Positions 18,470-27,093 of a DNA stretch of 64,000 nucleotides are shown here, in pieces. Below the pieces are notes generated by a model. The model did no database searches, was not told the DNA's origin, and saw only the letters and a program-made list of their open reading frames with translations. The translations under genes were made by a program, and so were the position numbers. The DNA comes from Peteryoungia wuzhouensis (lineage in GTDB: Bacteria; Pseudomonadota; Alphaproteobacteria; Rhizobiales; Rhizobiaceae), in the NCBI RefSeq assembly GCF_003205195.1, contig NZ_QJRY01000004.1, positions 62,001-126,000 of the forward strand, given 5' to 3'. Each line of letters begins with the position of its first letter. Position 1 is the first letter of the stretch.

Positions 18470-19345
18470 TCAGGTCGTGCCGCGTGTACGGGCAAGACCC
18501 TGCTTGGCAGGCTCATACTTCGGGTCGAGCTGCAGGGCGTGCGAATAAGACTTCGCCGCGCGGGCCTTGTCGCCACGACGCTCATAGACCAGCGCCTGGT
18601 TGGCCCAGCCCTCGGCGAGCTTGTCGTTCAGCTCGATGGCATGGTTGAAGTCGGCAAAGGCGTTTTCGTCGTCGTTCAGCGCGATATAGGAGACGCCACG
18701 GCCGTTATAGGGTTCCGGCGCGCTCGGCGACAGCGAGATCGCCTTGGAGAAGTCGTCGATCGCCTTGGCGTGATCGCCACGCAGCTGGTAGATCAGCCCG
18801 CGATTGTGATAGGCGCGGCCATCGGTGGTGTTGAGCTGGATGGCGCGGTTGAAGTCGCCGAAGGCCTCGTCAACACGGCCGGCCTGGCGGTAGATATTGC
18901 CACGGCCGATATAGGCGACGTCGTAATTCGGATTGATCTTAAGGGCCGAATTGTAGTCGGCAGCCGCTTCGACGGGCTTGCCCATGTTGCGGTAGACCAG
19001 CGCGCGGTTCGCATAGGCCTGGTAGAATTGCGGATTGATCTGCAGGGCGGTGTTGAAATCGTCCAGCGCCTGGCGGAACTGGCCGGCGCGGCCGTAAGCC
19101 GAGCCACGCACATTGTAGCCTTCCGGATCGCGCGGATTGGACTGGATGACGGCCGACAGGGAGGCGATGTTTTCTTCCGAACCCTGGGCACGATCGATGC
19201 GGATCACATCCGTCGTTTCCGTCGTCGTCGCGCAACCGCTCAGAGCCAGAACGCCGGCAAGGGCGGTCGCTGTGATCAGGCGTTTGCTGCTGATGGCGGT
19301 GAGGGCGGTCGGGAGCACAAGGCTGTTCATCATGGAGCGCATCAT
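18470..19345 (-). CDS. TPR-repeat lipoprotein (NlpI-like)
   Basis: 291 residues. A signal peptide ends in a lipobox LALSGC with the lipidated Cys at residue 38. The rest consists of about six tetratricopeptide repeats (for example GYNVRGSAYGRAGQFRQALD, AYANRALVYRNMGKPVEAAA, AYHNRGLIYQLRGDHAKAID). Such outer-membrane or periplasmic TPR lipoproteins are scaffolds, for instance for peptidoglycan hydrolases. Several Met codons crowd the N-terminus, so the exact start is uncertain. The gene is monocistronic, with a clear terminator. Confidence 0.9.
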   Translation of the reverse strand: MMRSMMNSLVLPTALTAISSKRLITATALAGVLALSGCATTTETTDVIRIDRAQGSEENIASLSAVIQSNPRDPEGYNVRGSAYGRAGQFRQALDDFNTALQINPQFYQAYANRALVYRNMGKPVEAAADYNSALKINPNYDVAYIGRGNIYRQAGRVDEAFGDFNRAIQLNTTDGRAYHNRGLIYQLRGDHAKAIDDFSKAISLSPSAPEPYNGRGVSYIALNDDENAFADFNHAIELNDKLAEGWANQALVYERRGDKARAAKSYSHALQLDPKYEPAKQGLARTRGTT

Positions 19346-19471
19346 CCGGCCGCTGCCAGCGCCATTGAAGGCCCGGTGACAGCGTTAGTTCGTGTTGGAT
19401 ATCAAAAGAGCGGCGGCGATTCGTTTCGCCCCCGCCCTTATTTCACAGAAAAACGTCTAAAACGGGGCCGA

Positions 19472-19696
19472 TCAACGGCCGCGTGCAGCCGGCAGGAGGC
19501 CTTCGCGCTGCATCTTCTTGCGCGCCAGCTTGCGGACGCGACGAACAGCCTCGGCCTTTTCGCGGGCACGCTTCTCAGATGGCTTTTCGAAGAAATCGTG
19601 CATCTTCATTTCGCGGAAGACGCCTTCGCGCTGAAGCTTCTTCTTGAGAGCGCGGAGCGCCTGGTCAACGTTGTTGTCGCGGACTAGTACCTGCAC
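19472..19696 (-). CDS. rpsU: 30S ribosomal protein S21
   Basis: 74 residues starting [20 protein letters not shown], the standard S21 N-terminus, and ending in a Lys/Arg-rich helix with [12 protein letters not shown]. It belongs to the small ribosomal subunit and takes part in mRNA recognition near the anti-Shine-Dalgarno. A GTG start at 19696 fits the family length; an in-frame ATG 20 codons upstream would add an unrelated stretch. Confidence 0.93.
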   Translation of the reverse strand: MQVLVRDNNVDQALRALKKKLQREGVFREMKMHDFFEKPSEKRAREKAEAVRRVRKLARKKMQREGLLPAARGR

Positions 19697-20000
19697 GTTT
19701 ATCCCGTTCCTTTGGTTCTTAGGGTTGGTCCTTCCGTCGATGGAGGTCGCATCCACGGAAACAGCAAATTGCTTCGCGCGGCCAATTGAGTCCGGCGATT
19801 GGGGTGCGAAATAGCAGATCCGCCCTCAAAAGTCCATATGGCGCAAGCCCTGCAGCCGATTAATTTCTCGCTGGAGCAGGCGGACGGGGATGTGTCGAAA
19901 GCCGGGTGGCATTGCGTCGCAAAACGGACGTCATAGCGCATATTGATTTGCGAGGAGTATCGTCCTACCCCAGTGCCTGAACCACAGGAGTTTAAGGCGA
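19697..20000. other. Divergent region between rpsU and soxB
   Basis: No gene or clear operator seen. It should carry the rpsU promoter on the minus strand and the sarcosine oxidase promoter on the plus strand. Confidence 0.5.
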
Positions 20001-21254
20001 ATGCGCAAATATTCGGTCTTTGCCGTTGTCCGTGAGGCCATGCGTGCCCACAAGGGATGGGAGGCTCAGTGGGTCTCTCCCGAGCCGCGGCAGTCCTATG
20101 ACGTGATCATCATCGGTGCCGGTGGCCATGGTCTGGGCGCCGCCTATTATCTGGCCAAGGAGCACGGCATCACCAATGTCGCTGTGATTGAAAGAGGCTG
20201 GCTCGGCGGTGGCAATACCGGCCGTAACACGACGATCATCCGGTCCAACTATCTCTATGAAGAGAGCATGGACATTTACGAGCATTCGCTGAAGCTCTGG
20301 GAGGGCTTGAGCCAGGACCTCAACTACAATGTCATGTATTCGCCGCGCGGCGTGATGATGCTGTCGCACAATGTGCATGACCAGCAGTCGTTCAAGCGGC
20401 ATGTGAATGCCAACAATCTCTACGGCATCGACAATGAGTGGCTGACGCCGGAGCAGGCCAAGGCGTTTTGCCCGCCGCTCGATATCTCGAAGAATGCCCG
20501 CTACCCGATCAATGGTGCAGCACTTCAGCGTCGCGGCGGTACCGCCCGTCACGATGCGGTTGCCTGGGGCTTTGCGCGTGCGGCCTCGGATCGCGGCGTG
20601 CACATCATCCAGAACTGCGAAGTCACCGGCATCCGCCGTGGCCCGAATGGTGAAGTGACTGGCGTCGACACGACGAAGGGCTTCATCGGCGCGAAGAAGA
20701 TCGGCGTTTCCGCTGCCGGCCATTCCTCCGTCGTCATGGGCATGGCGGGCGTTCGTCTCCCGGTTCACTCGACGCCGCTGCAGGCTCTTGTCTCCGAGCC
20801 GCTGAAGCCGATTTTCCCCTGCGTGGTCATGTCGAACACCGTGCATGCCTATATCTCGCAGTCGGACAAGGGCGAGCTGGTCATCGGGGCCGGTACCGAC
20901 CAGTACAACTCCTACAGCCAGACTGGCGGCATGCAGATCATCACGCATACGCTTGATGCCATCTGCGAGCTCTTCCCGATGTTCCGTCGTGTGAAGATGA
21001 TGCGCCAGTGGGGCGGGATCACCGACAACACGGCCGACCGTTCGCCGATCCAGAGCGTCACGCCGGTTCCGAACCTCTTCGTCAATGCCGGCTGGGGTAC
21101 GGGCGGCTTCAAGGCGACGCCGGGGTCTGCCAACCTGTTCGCACACCTCATCGCCAAGGGCGAGCCGCATCGGCTGGCCCAGGGTCTGACGCTCGACCGG
21201 TTCCGCACCGGCCGCCTCATCGACGAGGCAGCCGCCGCTGCCGTGGCGCACTGA
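20001..21254 (+). CDS. soxB: Sarcosine oxidase beta subunit
   Basis: FAD-containing subunit of heterotetrameric sarcosine oxidase, which oxidises sarcosine to glycine and transfers the one-carbon unit to tetrahydrofolate with H2O2 release. 417 residues; dinucleotide-binding loop GAGGHGLG at 39-46, WLGGGNTGRNTTIIRSNYL characteristic of the family, and a C-terminal NAGWGTGGFKATPGS motif. The full set soxB-soxD-soxA-soxG follows with gaps or overlaps of at most 17 bases. Confidence 0.96.
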   Translation: MRKYSVFAVVREAMRAHKGWEAQWVSPEPRQSYDVIIIGAGGHGLGAAYYLAKEHGITNVAVIERGWLGGGNTGRNTTIIRSNYLYEESMDIYEHSLKLWEGLSQDLNYNVMYSPRGVMMLSHNVHDQQSFKRHVNANNLYGIDNEWLTPEQAKAFCPPLDISKNARYPINGAALQRRGGTARHDAVAWGFARAASDRGVHIIQNCEVTGIRRGPNGEVTGVDTTKGFIGAKKIGVSAAGHSSVVMGMAGVRLPVHSTPLQALVSEPLKPIFPCVVMSNTVHAYISQSDKGELVIGAGTDQYNSYSQTGGMQIITHTLDAICELFPMFRRVKMMRQWGGITDNTADRSPIQSVTPVPNLFVNAGWGTGGFKATPGSANLFAHLIAKGEPHRLAQGLTLDRFRTGRLIDEAAAAAVAH

Positions 21255-21271
21255 ATTAGGGATCGTCCATC

Positions 21272-21592
21272 ATGCTGGTCATCAAATGCCCCTATTGCGA
21301 AGAAGAGCGCGCAGAGCTCGAGTTTCGCGCCGCCGGTGAAGCGCATATCGCGCGTCCCGCCGATATTGCCTCGATCACGGACGAGGAATTCGCCGACTAC
21401 TTCTTCCTGCGCGACAACCCGAAGGGTCTCATCTTCGAGCGCTGGCGCCATATCCATGGCTGCGGTCGCTTCTTCAACGCGGCCCGCGACACCATCTCCG
21501 ACAAGATCCTGCTGACCTACAAGGCCGGTGAACCCATGCCCGATCCTGCAACACTGGTTGCCCCGTCTGCATCGAAGGGAGAGAAGGCATGA
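21272..21592 (+). CDS. soxD: Sarcosine oxidase delta subunit
   Basis: 106 residues. It begins MLVIKCPYCEEER with a CxxC pair, and WRHIHGCGRFFNAARDT completes the zinc site. This small subunit packs against the alpha subunit in the heterotetramer. It lies 17 bases after soxB and overlaps soxA by 4 bases. Confidence 0.95.
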   Translation: MLVIKCPYCEEERAELEFRAAGEAHIARPADIASITDEEFADYFFLRDNPKGLIFERWRHIHGCGRFFNAARDTISDKILLTYKAGEPMPDPATLVAPSASKGEKA

Positions 21593-24582
21593 GCGCTGCC
21601 AACCGTATTCCCGGCAAGGGCCGCCTGACGCCGGCTCTGACCGCGCGCTTCACCATCGATGGCCGCACGCTGACCGCTTACGAAGGCGATACCGTGGCGT
21701 CTGCCATGATCGCCAACGGCATGCATCTCTCCGGCCGCTCGTTCAAGTATCACCGTCCGCGCGGTATCCTGACCGCAGGTCCGGAAGAGCCGAATGCGCT
21801 GCTCGACGTCTCGCGTGACGCTGCCCGCCGCCAGCCGAATGTGCGGGCGACCGTGCAGGAAGTCTTCGACGGGATGAAGATCGAGACGCAAAACCGCTGG
21901 CCGTCGCTGTCGCTCGACATCGGCGAGGTCAACAACCTGCTGTCGCCCTTCTTCGCTGCCGGCTTCTACTACAAGACCTTCATGTGGCCGAAGGCTGCCT
22001 GGCACCAGATCTATGAGCCCTTCATCCGTCGCGCGGCCGGCCTCGGCCATGCGCCGAAGGAAGCCGATCCGGATCATTACGCCAACCGTTACGCCTATTG
22101 CGACGTGCTGGTGATTGGTGGCGGTGCCGCCGGTATCGCTTCGGCGCTCGCCGCCGCCCAGACGGGCGTGCGCGTCATTGTTGTCGACGAGCAGCCGGAC
22201 ATGGGCGGTGCCTTCCACTTCGACACGGGCGCGACCGTCGACGGCCAGAGCGGCTGGGACTGGGCGCAAGCGACCGTCGCGAAGCTGAAGGGCATGCCGA
22301 ATGTCACGGTGCTTACGCGTACCACGGCGTTTGGCTATCACAACCACAATTACGTGGCGCTGGTCGAACGTGTCACCGACCATATCGCCAAGCCCTCCAA
22401 GAACCAGCCGCGCGAGCGGCTGTGGCAGGTGCGTGCCAAGCGCGTGATCATCGCCAGCGGTTCGATCGAACGGCACATGGTATTCGCCAACAACGACCGC
22501 CCGGGCATCATGCTGGCAGCTGCCGGCCGCACCTATCTCAACCATTTCGGCGTCGCTGTCGGTGCCAAGGTGGGCGTCTACACGGCGCATGACTCGGCCT
22601 ATGAAGCGGCGATCGATCTCAAGAAGGCGGGCGTGTCCGTTCCCGTCATCGTCGATGCCCGCGAAAAGCCGGGCGAGGGCGTTCTGGCCCAGGCGCGTGC
22701 GCTTGGCATCGAAGTGCTGACCGGCCATGGTGTTGTCGACACGGCTGGCCGCCTGCGCGTTCGCTCGATCACCGTTCGTCGCAATGGCGGCGGTTCCACC
22801 CGCAAGATCGAGGTCGATGCGCTCTTGATGTCGGCCGGCTGGACGCCGTCGGTGCACATGTTCTCGCAGTCGCGCGGCAAGCTGAAATATGACGCGGCAA
22901 ACGACCGCTTCCTGCCTGATGTTTATGTTCAGGATTGTGTCTCCGTCGGTGGCTGCAACGGCACTGACGATCTGCAGGCGCTGCTCGACGAGGCAACGGC
23001 TGCCGGCCTTTCCTCGGCCAAGGCTGCCGGTGCGACCGAGACGCCTTCAATCTCTATCTCCGGTGCCAATGCCCATGCCTGGACCGGGGGCATGATCGGC
23101 GCTGCCGAAGGCGCTGGCCGCGAGGACAACGTCAAGGCCTTCGTCGACTTCCAGCACGATGTCTGCGCCAAAGATATTCGTCTGGCTGTGCGCGAAGGCA
23201 TGCATTCGATCGAGCATATCAAGCGCTTCACGACGAACGGCATGGCCTCCGACCAGGGCAAGCTGTCCAACATGCATGGTCTTGCCATTGCGGCGGAAGT
23301 GCTCGGCAAGGAGATCCCGCAGGTCGGGCTCACCACCTTCCGCGCGCCCTACACGCCTGTCACCTTCGGCACGCTGATCAACCATTCGCGCGATGCGCTG
23401 TTTGACCCCGTGCGCAAGACGCCGATGCATGCCTATGAAGTCTCTCAGGGCGCCGTCTATGAAGATGTCGGCAACTGGAAGCGCGCCTGGTACTATCCCA
23501 AGGCGGGCGAGGACATGCATGCCGCCGTCAACCGCGAATGCAAGACGGTGCGCGAGGCAGCCGGCGTGTTCAACGCCTCGACGCTCGGCAAGATAGAGGT
23601 GGTCGGTCCCGATGCCGCCGAGTTCCTGAACCTGATGTATACGAATGCCTGGGACACGCTGAAGCCCGGCAAGGCGCGTTATGGCATCATGACCCGCGAA
23701 GATGGCTTCATCTATGACGATGGCGTTGTCGGGCGTCTGGCCGAGGACCGCTTCCACGTGACGACGACGACCGGCGGTGCGCCGCGTGTCATGCATCACA
23801 TGGAAGACTATCTGCAGACGGAATTCCCGCATCTGAAGGTCTGGCTCACCTCGACCACCGAACAGTGGGCGGTCATAGCCGTCCAGGGTCCGAGGGCGCG
23901 CGACATCATCGCGCCTTTTGTCGAGGGCATCGACATCTCGAACGAAGCCTTCCCGCATATGAGCGTGGCCGAAGGCAAGTTCTGCGGCGTGCCGACGCGG
24001 CTCTTCCGCGTGTCGTTCACCGGCGAACTCGGTTTCGAAGTCAACGTACCTGCCGATTTCGGTGCTGACGTCTTCAGACAAATCTGGGAGCGCGCGCAAT
24101 CACTTGGTGCTTGCCTCTATGGCACCGAGACCATGCACGTGCTGCGTGCTGAAAAGGGCTATATCATCGTTGGCCAGGACACCGACGGCACCCTGACGGC
24201 TGACGATGCCGGCCTTTCCTGGGCGGTGTCGAAGAAGAAGACCGACTTTGTCGGCATTCGCGGCATGAAGCGTCCTGACCTCGTCAAGGAAGGCCGCAAG
24301 CAGCTCGTCGGCATCTTCACCAAGGATCCGAGCGAAGTGCTGGAAGAGGGCGCGCAGATCGTCGCCAACCCGAACCAGCCGAAGCCGATGACCATGCTCG
24401 GTCATGTCACCTCGTCCTACTGGTCGGAAAACCTCGGTCGCTCGATTGCGATTGCGATGGTGGCCGGTGGACGCGCCCGCATGGGCGAGACGCTTTATGT
24501 GCCGATGAAGGACAAGACCATCGCGGTCGAAGTGACCGACATGGTGTTCGTTGACAAGGAAGGAGGCCGCATCCATGGCTGA
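21589..24582 (+). CDS. soxA: Sarcosine oxidase alpha subunit
   Basis: 997 residues. An N-terminal ferredoxin-like segment (FTIDGRTLTAYEGDTVASAM), an NAD-binding Rossmann domain (VIGGGAAGIASALAAAQTGV) and a C-terminal GcvT-like aminomethyltransferase half that binds tetrahydrofolate (from about residue 610: FNASTLGKIEVVGPDAAEFL). It carries NAD and contributes to the folate-dependent fate of the one-carbon unit. Full length for the family, and it overlaps soxG by 8 bases. Confidence 0.96.
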   Translation: MSAANRIPGKGRLTPALTARFTIDGRTLTAYEGDTVASAMIANGMHLSGRSFKYHRPRGILTAGPEEPNALLDVSRDAARRQPNVRATVQEVFDGMKIETQNRWPSLSLDIGEVNNLLSPFFAAGFYYKTFMWPKAAWHQIYEPFIRRAAGLGHAPKEADPDHYANRYAYCDVLVIGGGAAGIASALAAAQTGVRVIVVDEQPDMGGAFHFDTGATVDGQSGWDWAQATVAKLKGMPNVTVLTRTTAFGYHNHNYVALVERVTDHIAKPSKNQPRERLWQVRAKRVIIASGSIERHMVFANNDRPGIMLAAAGRTYLNHFGVAVGAKVGVYTAHDSAYEAAIDLKKAGVSVPVIVDAREKPGEGVLAQARALGIEVLTGHGVVDTAGRLRVRSITVRRNGGGSTRKIEVDALLMSAGWTPSVHMFSQSRGKLKYDAANDRFLPDVYVQDCVSVGGCNGTDDLQALLDEATAAGLSSAKAAGATETPSISISGANAHAWTGGMIGAAEGAGREDNVKAFVDFQHDVCAKDIRLAVREGMHSIEHIKRFTTNGMASDQGKLSNMHGLAIAAEVLGKEIPQVGLTTFRAPYTPVTFGTLINHSRDALFDPVRKTPMHAYEVSQGAVYEDVGNWKRAWYYPKAGEDMHAAVNRECKTVREAAGVFNASTLGKIEVVGPDAAEFLNLMYTNAWDTLKPGKARYGIMTREDGFIYDDGVVGRLAEDRFHVTTTTGGAPRVMHHMEDYLQTEFPHLKVWLTSTTEQWAVIAVQGPRARDIIAPFVEGIDISNEAFPHMSVAEGKFCGVPTRLFRVSFTGELGFEVNVPADFGADVFRQIWERAQSLGACLYGTETMHVLRAEKGYIIVGQDTDGTLTADDAGLSWAVSKKKTDFVGIRGMKRPDLVKEGRKQLVGIFTKDPSEVLEEGAQIVANPNQPKPMTMLGHVTSSYWSENLGRSIAIAMVAGGRARMGETLYVPMKDKTIAVEVTDMVFVDKEGGRIHG

Positions 24583-25129
24583 TATGTCTGTTGCAGAGCG
24601 CAAACCCGTTCTCGCCGGCCTCCACGGCGGCAGCGCCAAGGTGCGGTTAACGCCGGCACTTCCCGCGACCCGCGTGTCGCTGCGCGCAGGCGCCGATGCC
24701 GTCGCAGGCCTCTCCAAGACGCTCGGTCTGAAGCTGCCGACAAAGCCCAAGACCTCCGCCTCGGCCAAGGGGCGCACGGCCTTCTGGATCGGTCCGGACG
24801 AATGGTTCCTGATCGACGAGAAGGGTGACACGCCGATGACCGACTGCGCCGCCTCCGGCGTGGTTCACTCGGCGACGGACATTTCCCACCGCAACACCGC
24901 GATCATCGTCTCCGGTCCGGCTGCCGCCGACACGCTGAACGCGGCCTGCCCACTTGACCTGTCGCTCGCCGCCTTCCCGGTGGGTGCGGTGACACGCACC
25001 GTCTTCGGCAAGATCGAGATCATCCTCTACCGCGTCGAGGACGAGACGTTCCGGGTCGAATGCTGGCGGTCCTTTGCGGAGTATGCGTTCGGCATGCTGG
25101 CCGAAGGTGCGGAGGATGCCTCGCTCTGA
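24575..25129 (+). CDS. soxG: Sarcosine oxidase gamma subunit
   Basis: 184 residues; the ATG at 24575 follows AAGGAGG and gives MADMSVAERKPVLAGL. The fold is GcvT-related; family motifs include ARTAFWIGPDEWFLI-like KGRTAFWIGPDEWFLI and FGKIEIILYRV near the end. It completes the heterotetramer. The last 129 bases and the terminator downstream are duplicated 863 bases further on, beyond a toxin-antitoxin pair. Confidence 0.94.
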   Translation: MADMSVAERKPVLAGLHGGSAKVRLTPALPATRVSLRAGADAVAGLSKTLGLKLPTKPKTSASAKGRTAFWIGPDEWFLIDEKGDTPMTDCAASGVVHSATDISHRNTAIIVSGPAAADTLNAACPLDLSLAAFPVGAVTRTVFGKIEIILYRVEDETFRVECWRSFAEYAFGMLAEGAEDASL

Positions 25130-25188
25130 GGGGCTGGTGTTTGAAGAGGTTTGAGGAGGCCGGGGTGACCCGGCCTTTTTTGCGTTTG
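25001..25188 (+). repeat. Direct repeat copy 1: soxG 3' end plus terminator
   Basis: Left copy of a repeat of about 190 bases. The coding part (25001-25129) differs from copy 2 (25864-25992) at about 10 of 129 positions by eye, and the hairpin and the bases after it are nearly identical. Confidence 0.9.
25157..25181 (+). terminator. Terminator of the soxBDAG operon
   Basis: AGGCCGGG-GTGA-CCCGGCCT stem-loop followed by a T-run. Confidence 0.92.
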
Positions 25189-25261
25189 GCGTGGATCTCG
25201 CGTCGATGTTTTCCGCATGCTATTGTGAGGTCGCGATTGCGCAGCATGGAAGTCAGGTTTG

Positions 25262-25531
25262 ATGAAATCTTTGCGAAACGAGACCCTGAAGGCTGTGGAC
25301 GACCTTGTCGAGGTCGGCGGTTTTGCGTCTGCGGACGAGGCTGTGCTTGCCGCAATCGAGGCTTGGCACCAAACGGCGGACGACCCGGCTCAGCAGCTTG
25401 AGGCCATCCGGCTGCGTGTGCGCCGGTCGATTGATGACCCCCGGCCAAGCCTCAGCATGGAAGAGGTGGATGCCGCACTTGACGAGATGATGGCCGAGGC
25501 GCGACCGGTGTCGGGACGTGCGGCGCGCTAA
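25262..25531 (+). CDS. parD: ParD-like antitoxin
   Basis: 89 residues. The N-terminal SLRNETLKAVDDLVEVGGFASADEAVLAAI pattern is a ribbon-helix-helix DNA-binding module, and the acidic C-terminal part (residues 60-80) would neutralise the toxin. It overlaps the following ParE-like gene by 14 bases. ATG at 25262; a TTG one codon earlier is the alternative. It lies between the two copies of the soxG 3' end. Confidence 0.85.
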   Translation: MKSLRNETLKAVDDLVEVGGFASADEAVLAAIEAWHQTADDPAQQLEAIRLRVRRSIDDPRPSLSMEEVDAALDEMMAEARPVSGRAAR

Positions 25532-25832
25532 GGTCCGTTTTCGCCCCGAGGCGTTGACCGATCTTCGAGACATATTCGCGTTCGTGCTGTCGCTCAGTCA
25601 GTCACCGGTGACGGCAAGACGCTATGTCGGTCGTATTCGTGCGCGCTGCGAGAAGATCGGTGATATTCCCCATGGCGGAGTGTCACGGGAGGATCTGGCT
25701 CCGGGGCTGCGCATGGTGCCGTTCGAACATAGTGCAATTGTGCTTTACGTCGTGGAGAACGGTGGCGTGGAGATCACCAACATATTCTACGGGCGGCGCA
25801 ACTATGCGGTTCTATTCAACTCAAGCGGTTGA
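25518..25832 (+). CDS. parE: ParE/RelE-superfamily toxin
   Basis: 104 residues starting at GTG. The pattern RFRPEALTDLRDIFAFV, TARRYVGRIRARCEKIGDIP, LAPGLRMVPFEHSAIVLYVV and ITNIFYGRRNY is that of ParE toxins, which poison DNA gyrase or, in some relatives, cleave mRNA. It is coupled to the antitoxin gene by overlap. Its stop codon lies 20 bases before the start of the duplicated soxG fragment. Confidence 0.88.
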   Translation: MRRAKVRFRPEALTDLRDIFAFVLSLSQSPVTARRYVGRIRARCEKIGDIPHGGVSREDLAPGLRMVPFEHSAIVLYVVENGGVEITNIFYGRRNYAVLFNSSG

Positions 25833-25851
25833 CTGGTCCAAACCTGCCCAC

Positions 25852-25992
25852 TTCACCCGCTCGGTGTTTGGCAGGATCGAGATCATCCTCTACCGGGTTG
25901 AGGAGGATATGTTCCGGGTCGAATGCTGGCGGTCCTTTGCGGAGTATGCGTTTGGCATGCTGGCCGAGGGTGCGGAGGATGCCTCGCTCTGA
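25852..25992 (+). pseudogene. Duplicated 3' fragment of soxG
   Basis: An open frame encoding the last 46 residues of a SoxG-like protein (FTRSVFGRIEIILYRVEEDM and onwards), differing from the soxG C-terminus at only four residues after the VFG point. It has no start codon or ribosome-binding site of its own and no upstream SoxG sequence, so it is a fragment, not a gene. Confidence 0.88.
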
Positions 25993-26052
25993 GGGACGGG
26001 GATGTTAGACGGGATTTGAGGAGGCCGGGGTGACCCGGCCTTTTTGCGTTTG
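25864..26052 (+). repeat. Direct repeat copy 2: soxG 3' end plus terminator
   Basis: Right copy; it includes the coding fragment, stop codon, hairpin and the GCGTTTG bases after the T-run. Most base differences from copy 1 in the coding part are synonymous or conservative. Confidence 0.9.
26022..26045 (+). terminator. Second copy of the soxG terminator
   Basis: Same AGGCCGGG-GTGA-CCCGGCCT hairpin and T-run; here it would end the parDE transcript. Confidence 0.88.
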
Positions 26053-26328
26053 ATGGTGACTTCGGCGCAAGCGCGTGGACGGCATTGCGAGGTAGCACGT
26101 GGCTCGGAGGTGTGGAGAGCTGATGACCGCTTCGTTCCAAAAACGGACATTCGGTCGACGCAAGGGGTCTCCCAATTTGGGACCGGGCGGAAACTGACCG
26201 CTTTGGCAGCCTGGGCGAAAGAACCAAGTTGATCTGAAACCCGGGAACCTCCCAAAGACTACAGGGAATAGAAAATTCCGTGAGTCTTCAGGACATGCGC
26301 TGTTGCTTCTGTGGAAATCAAGGAAGGC
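26053..26328. other. Non-coding stretch after the duplicated repeat
   Basis: No gene seen. Base composition becomes visibly more AT-rich from about 26230 onward, towards the orphan gene. Confidence 0.5.
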
Positions 26329-26865
26329 CTAAGGCTTTCGTCGTTTGCCCATGCCAGGTGGGCAATAGCCGTAGCTATGTACATCCGACATAGATGCAAC
26401 AAATTCTTTTAAATATTCGCCTACCGCTTTACGCTCCAAAGAGAAAAAAGCTTCCTCTCTGCAATGCGTCCCTTCAATTTCGTAGTTAAGAAATGCGCTT
26501 TTCGCATCTTTATCAATAATTTGGAATAAAGCGGAGTCAATGAAGTTCAGCGCGCTAGTGTCTAATTTCTCAGAATTAGATATCGACACCGCGATAAAGA
26601 ATTTTGCGAATTCTTCCTCATCCTCCATGGAAGGATATACACGAAAATCATTGCTGAACGCGAACGTTAAGAAACTATCTAAGACTGCCGGCTGCGTGAC
26701 AATGGAGTCTCGAATCAACTCCCATGCCCTCTGACAATCGCCCTTGGACACCAAATCTGTCGCGCTAGCATAGTCAGCATCCTGCAATTCCGACGACTTG
26801 GAGACTGTTGCAAAGTTACAAAAGAGGATTGCTGCCAGGGCTATTGTTGGAAATTTGTGTAACAT
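26329..26865 (-). CDS. Exported protein of unknown function, AT-rich
   Basis: 178 residues starting MLHKFPTIALAAILFCNFAT, a classical signal peptide, then a helical acidic domain with two Cys that could pair (GDCQRAW and GTHCREE) and a third near the end (YGYCPPG). I recognise no family. Its codon use is visibly AT-richer than every neighbour, a sign of recent transfer. The ATG at 26865 has GAGG upstream; an in-frame GTG nine codons earlier is possible. Confidence 0.6.
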   Translation of the reverse strand: MLHKFPTIALAAILFCNFATVSKSSELQDADYASATDLVSKGDCQRAWELIRDSIVTQPAVLDSFLTFAFSNDFRVYPSMEDEEEFAKFFIAVSISNSEKLDTSALNFIDSALFQIIDKDAKSAFLNYEIEGTHCREEAFFSLERKAVGEYLKEFVASMSDVHSYGYCPPGMGKRRKP

Positions 26866-27093
26866 AAGCGGCCTCGATATCACTACCTCCACACACGGGA
26901 GGTCTTAGACGGAGCAAGATTCAAGAGCGCAGCGATATGAGACTCTACCGCGGACGCTATCTGCTGATGGGCCCGGCGCACAAGGCGCTGCCGACCGAAC
27001 CGGAGCGAGCAGAGCTTTGTCTTTAAGTGCTGCCGCCATGACCGGTTTGGACCGATAGTAGACGTGAGACCGGCTCTGTCCAACTCAAGCGGC

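Noticed and set aside
25624..25992. Open frame of 122 codons spanning the parE region and the soxG-like tail
   Set aside because: The first half overlaps parE out of frame; only the last 46 codons are meaningful, as a duplicated soxG fragment.
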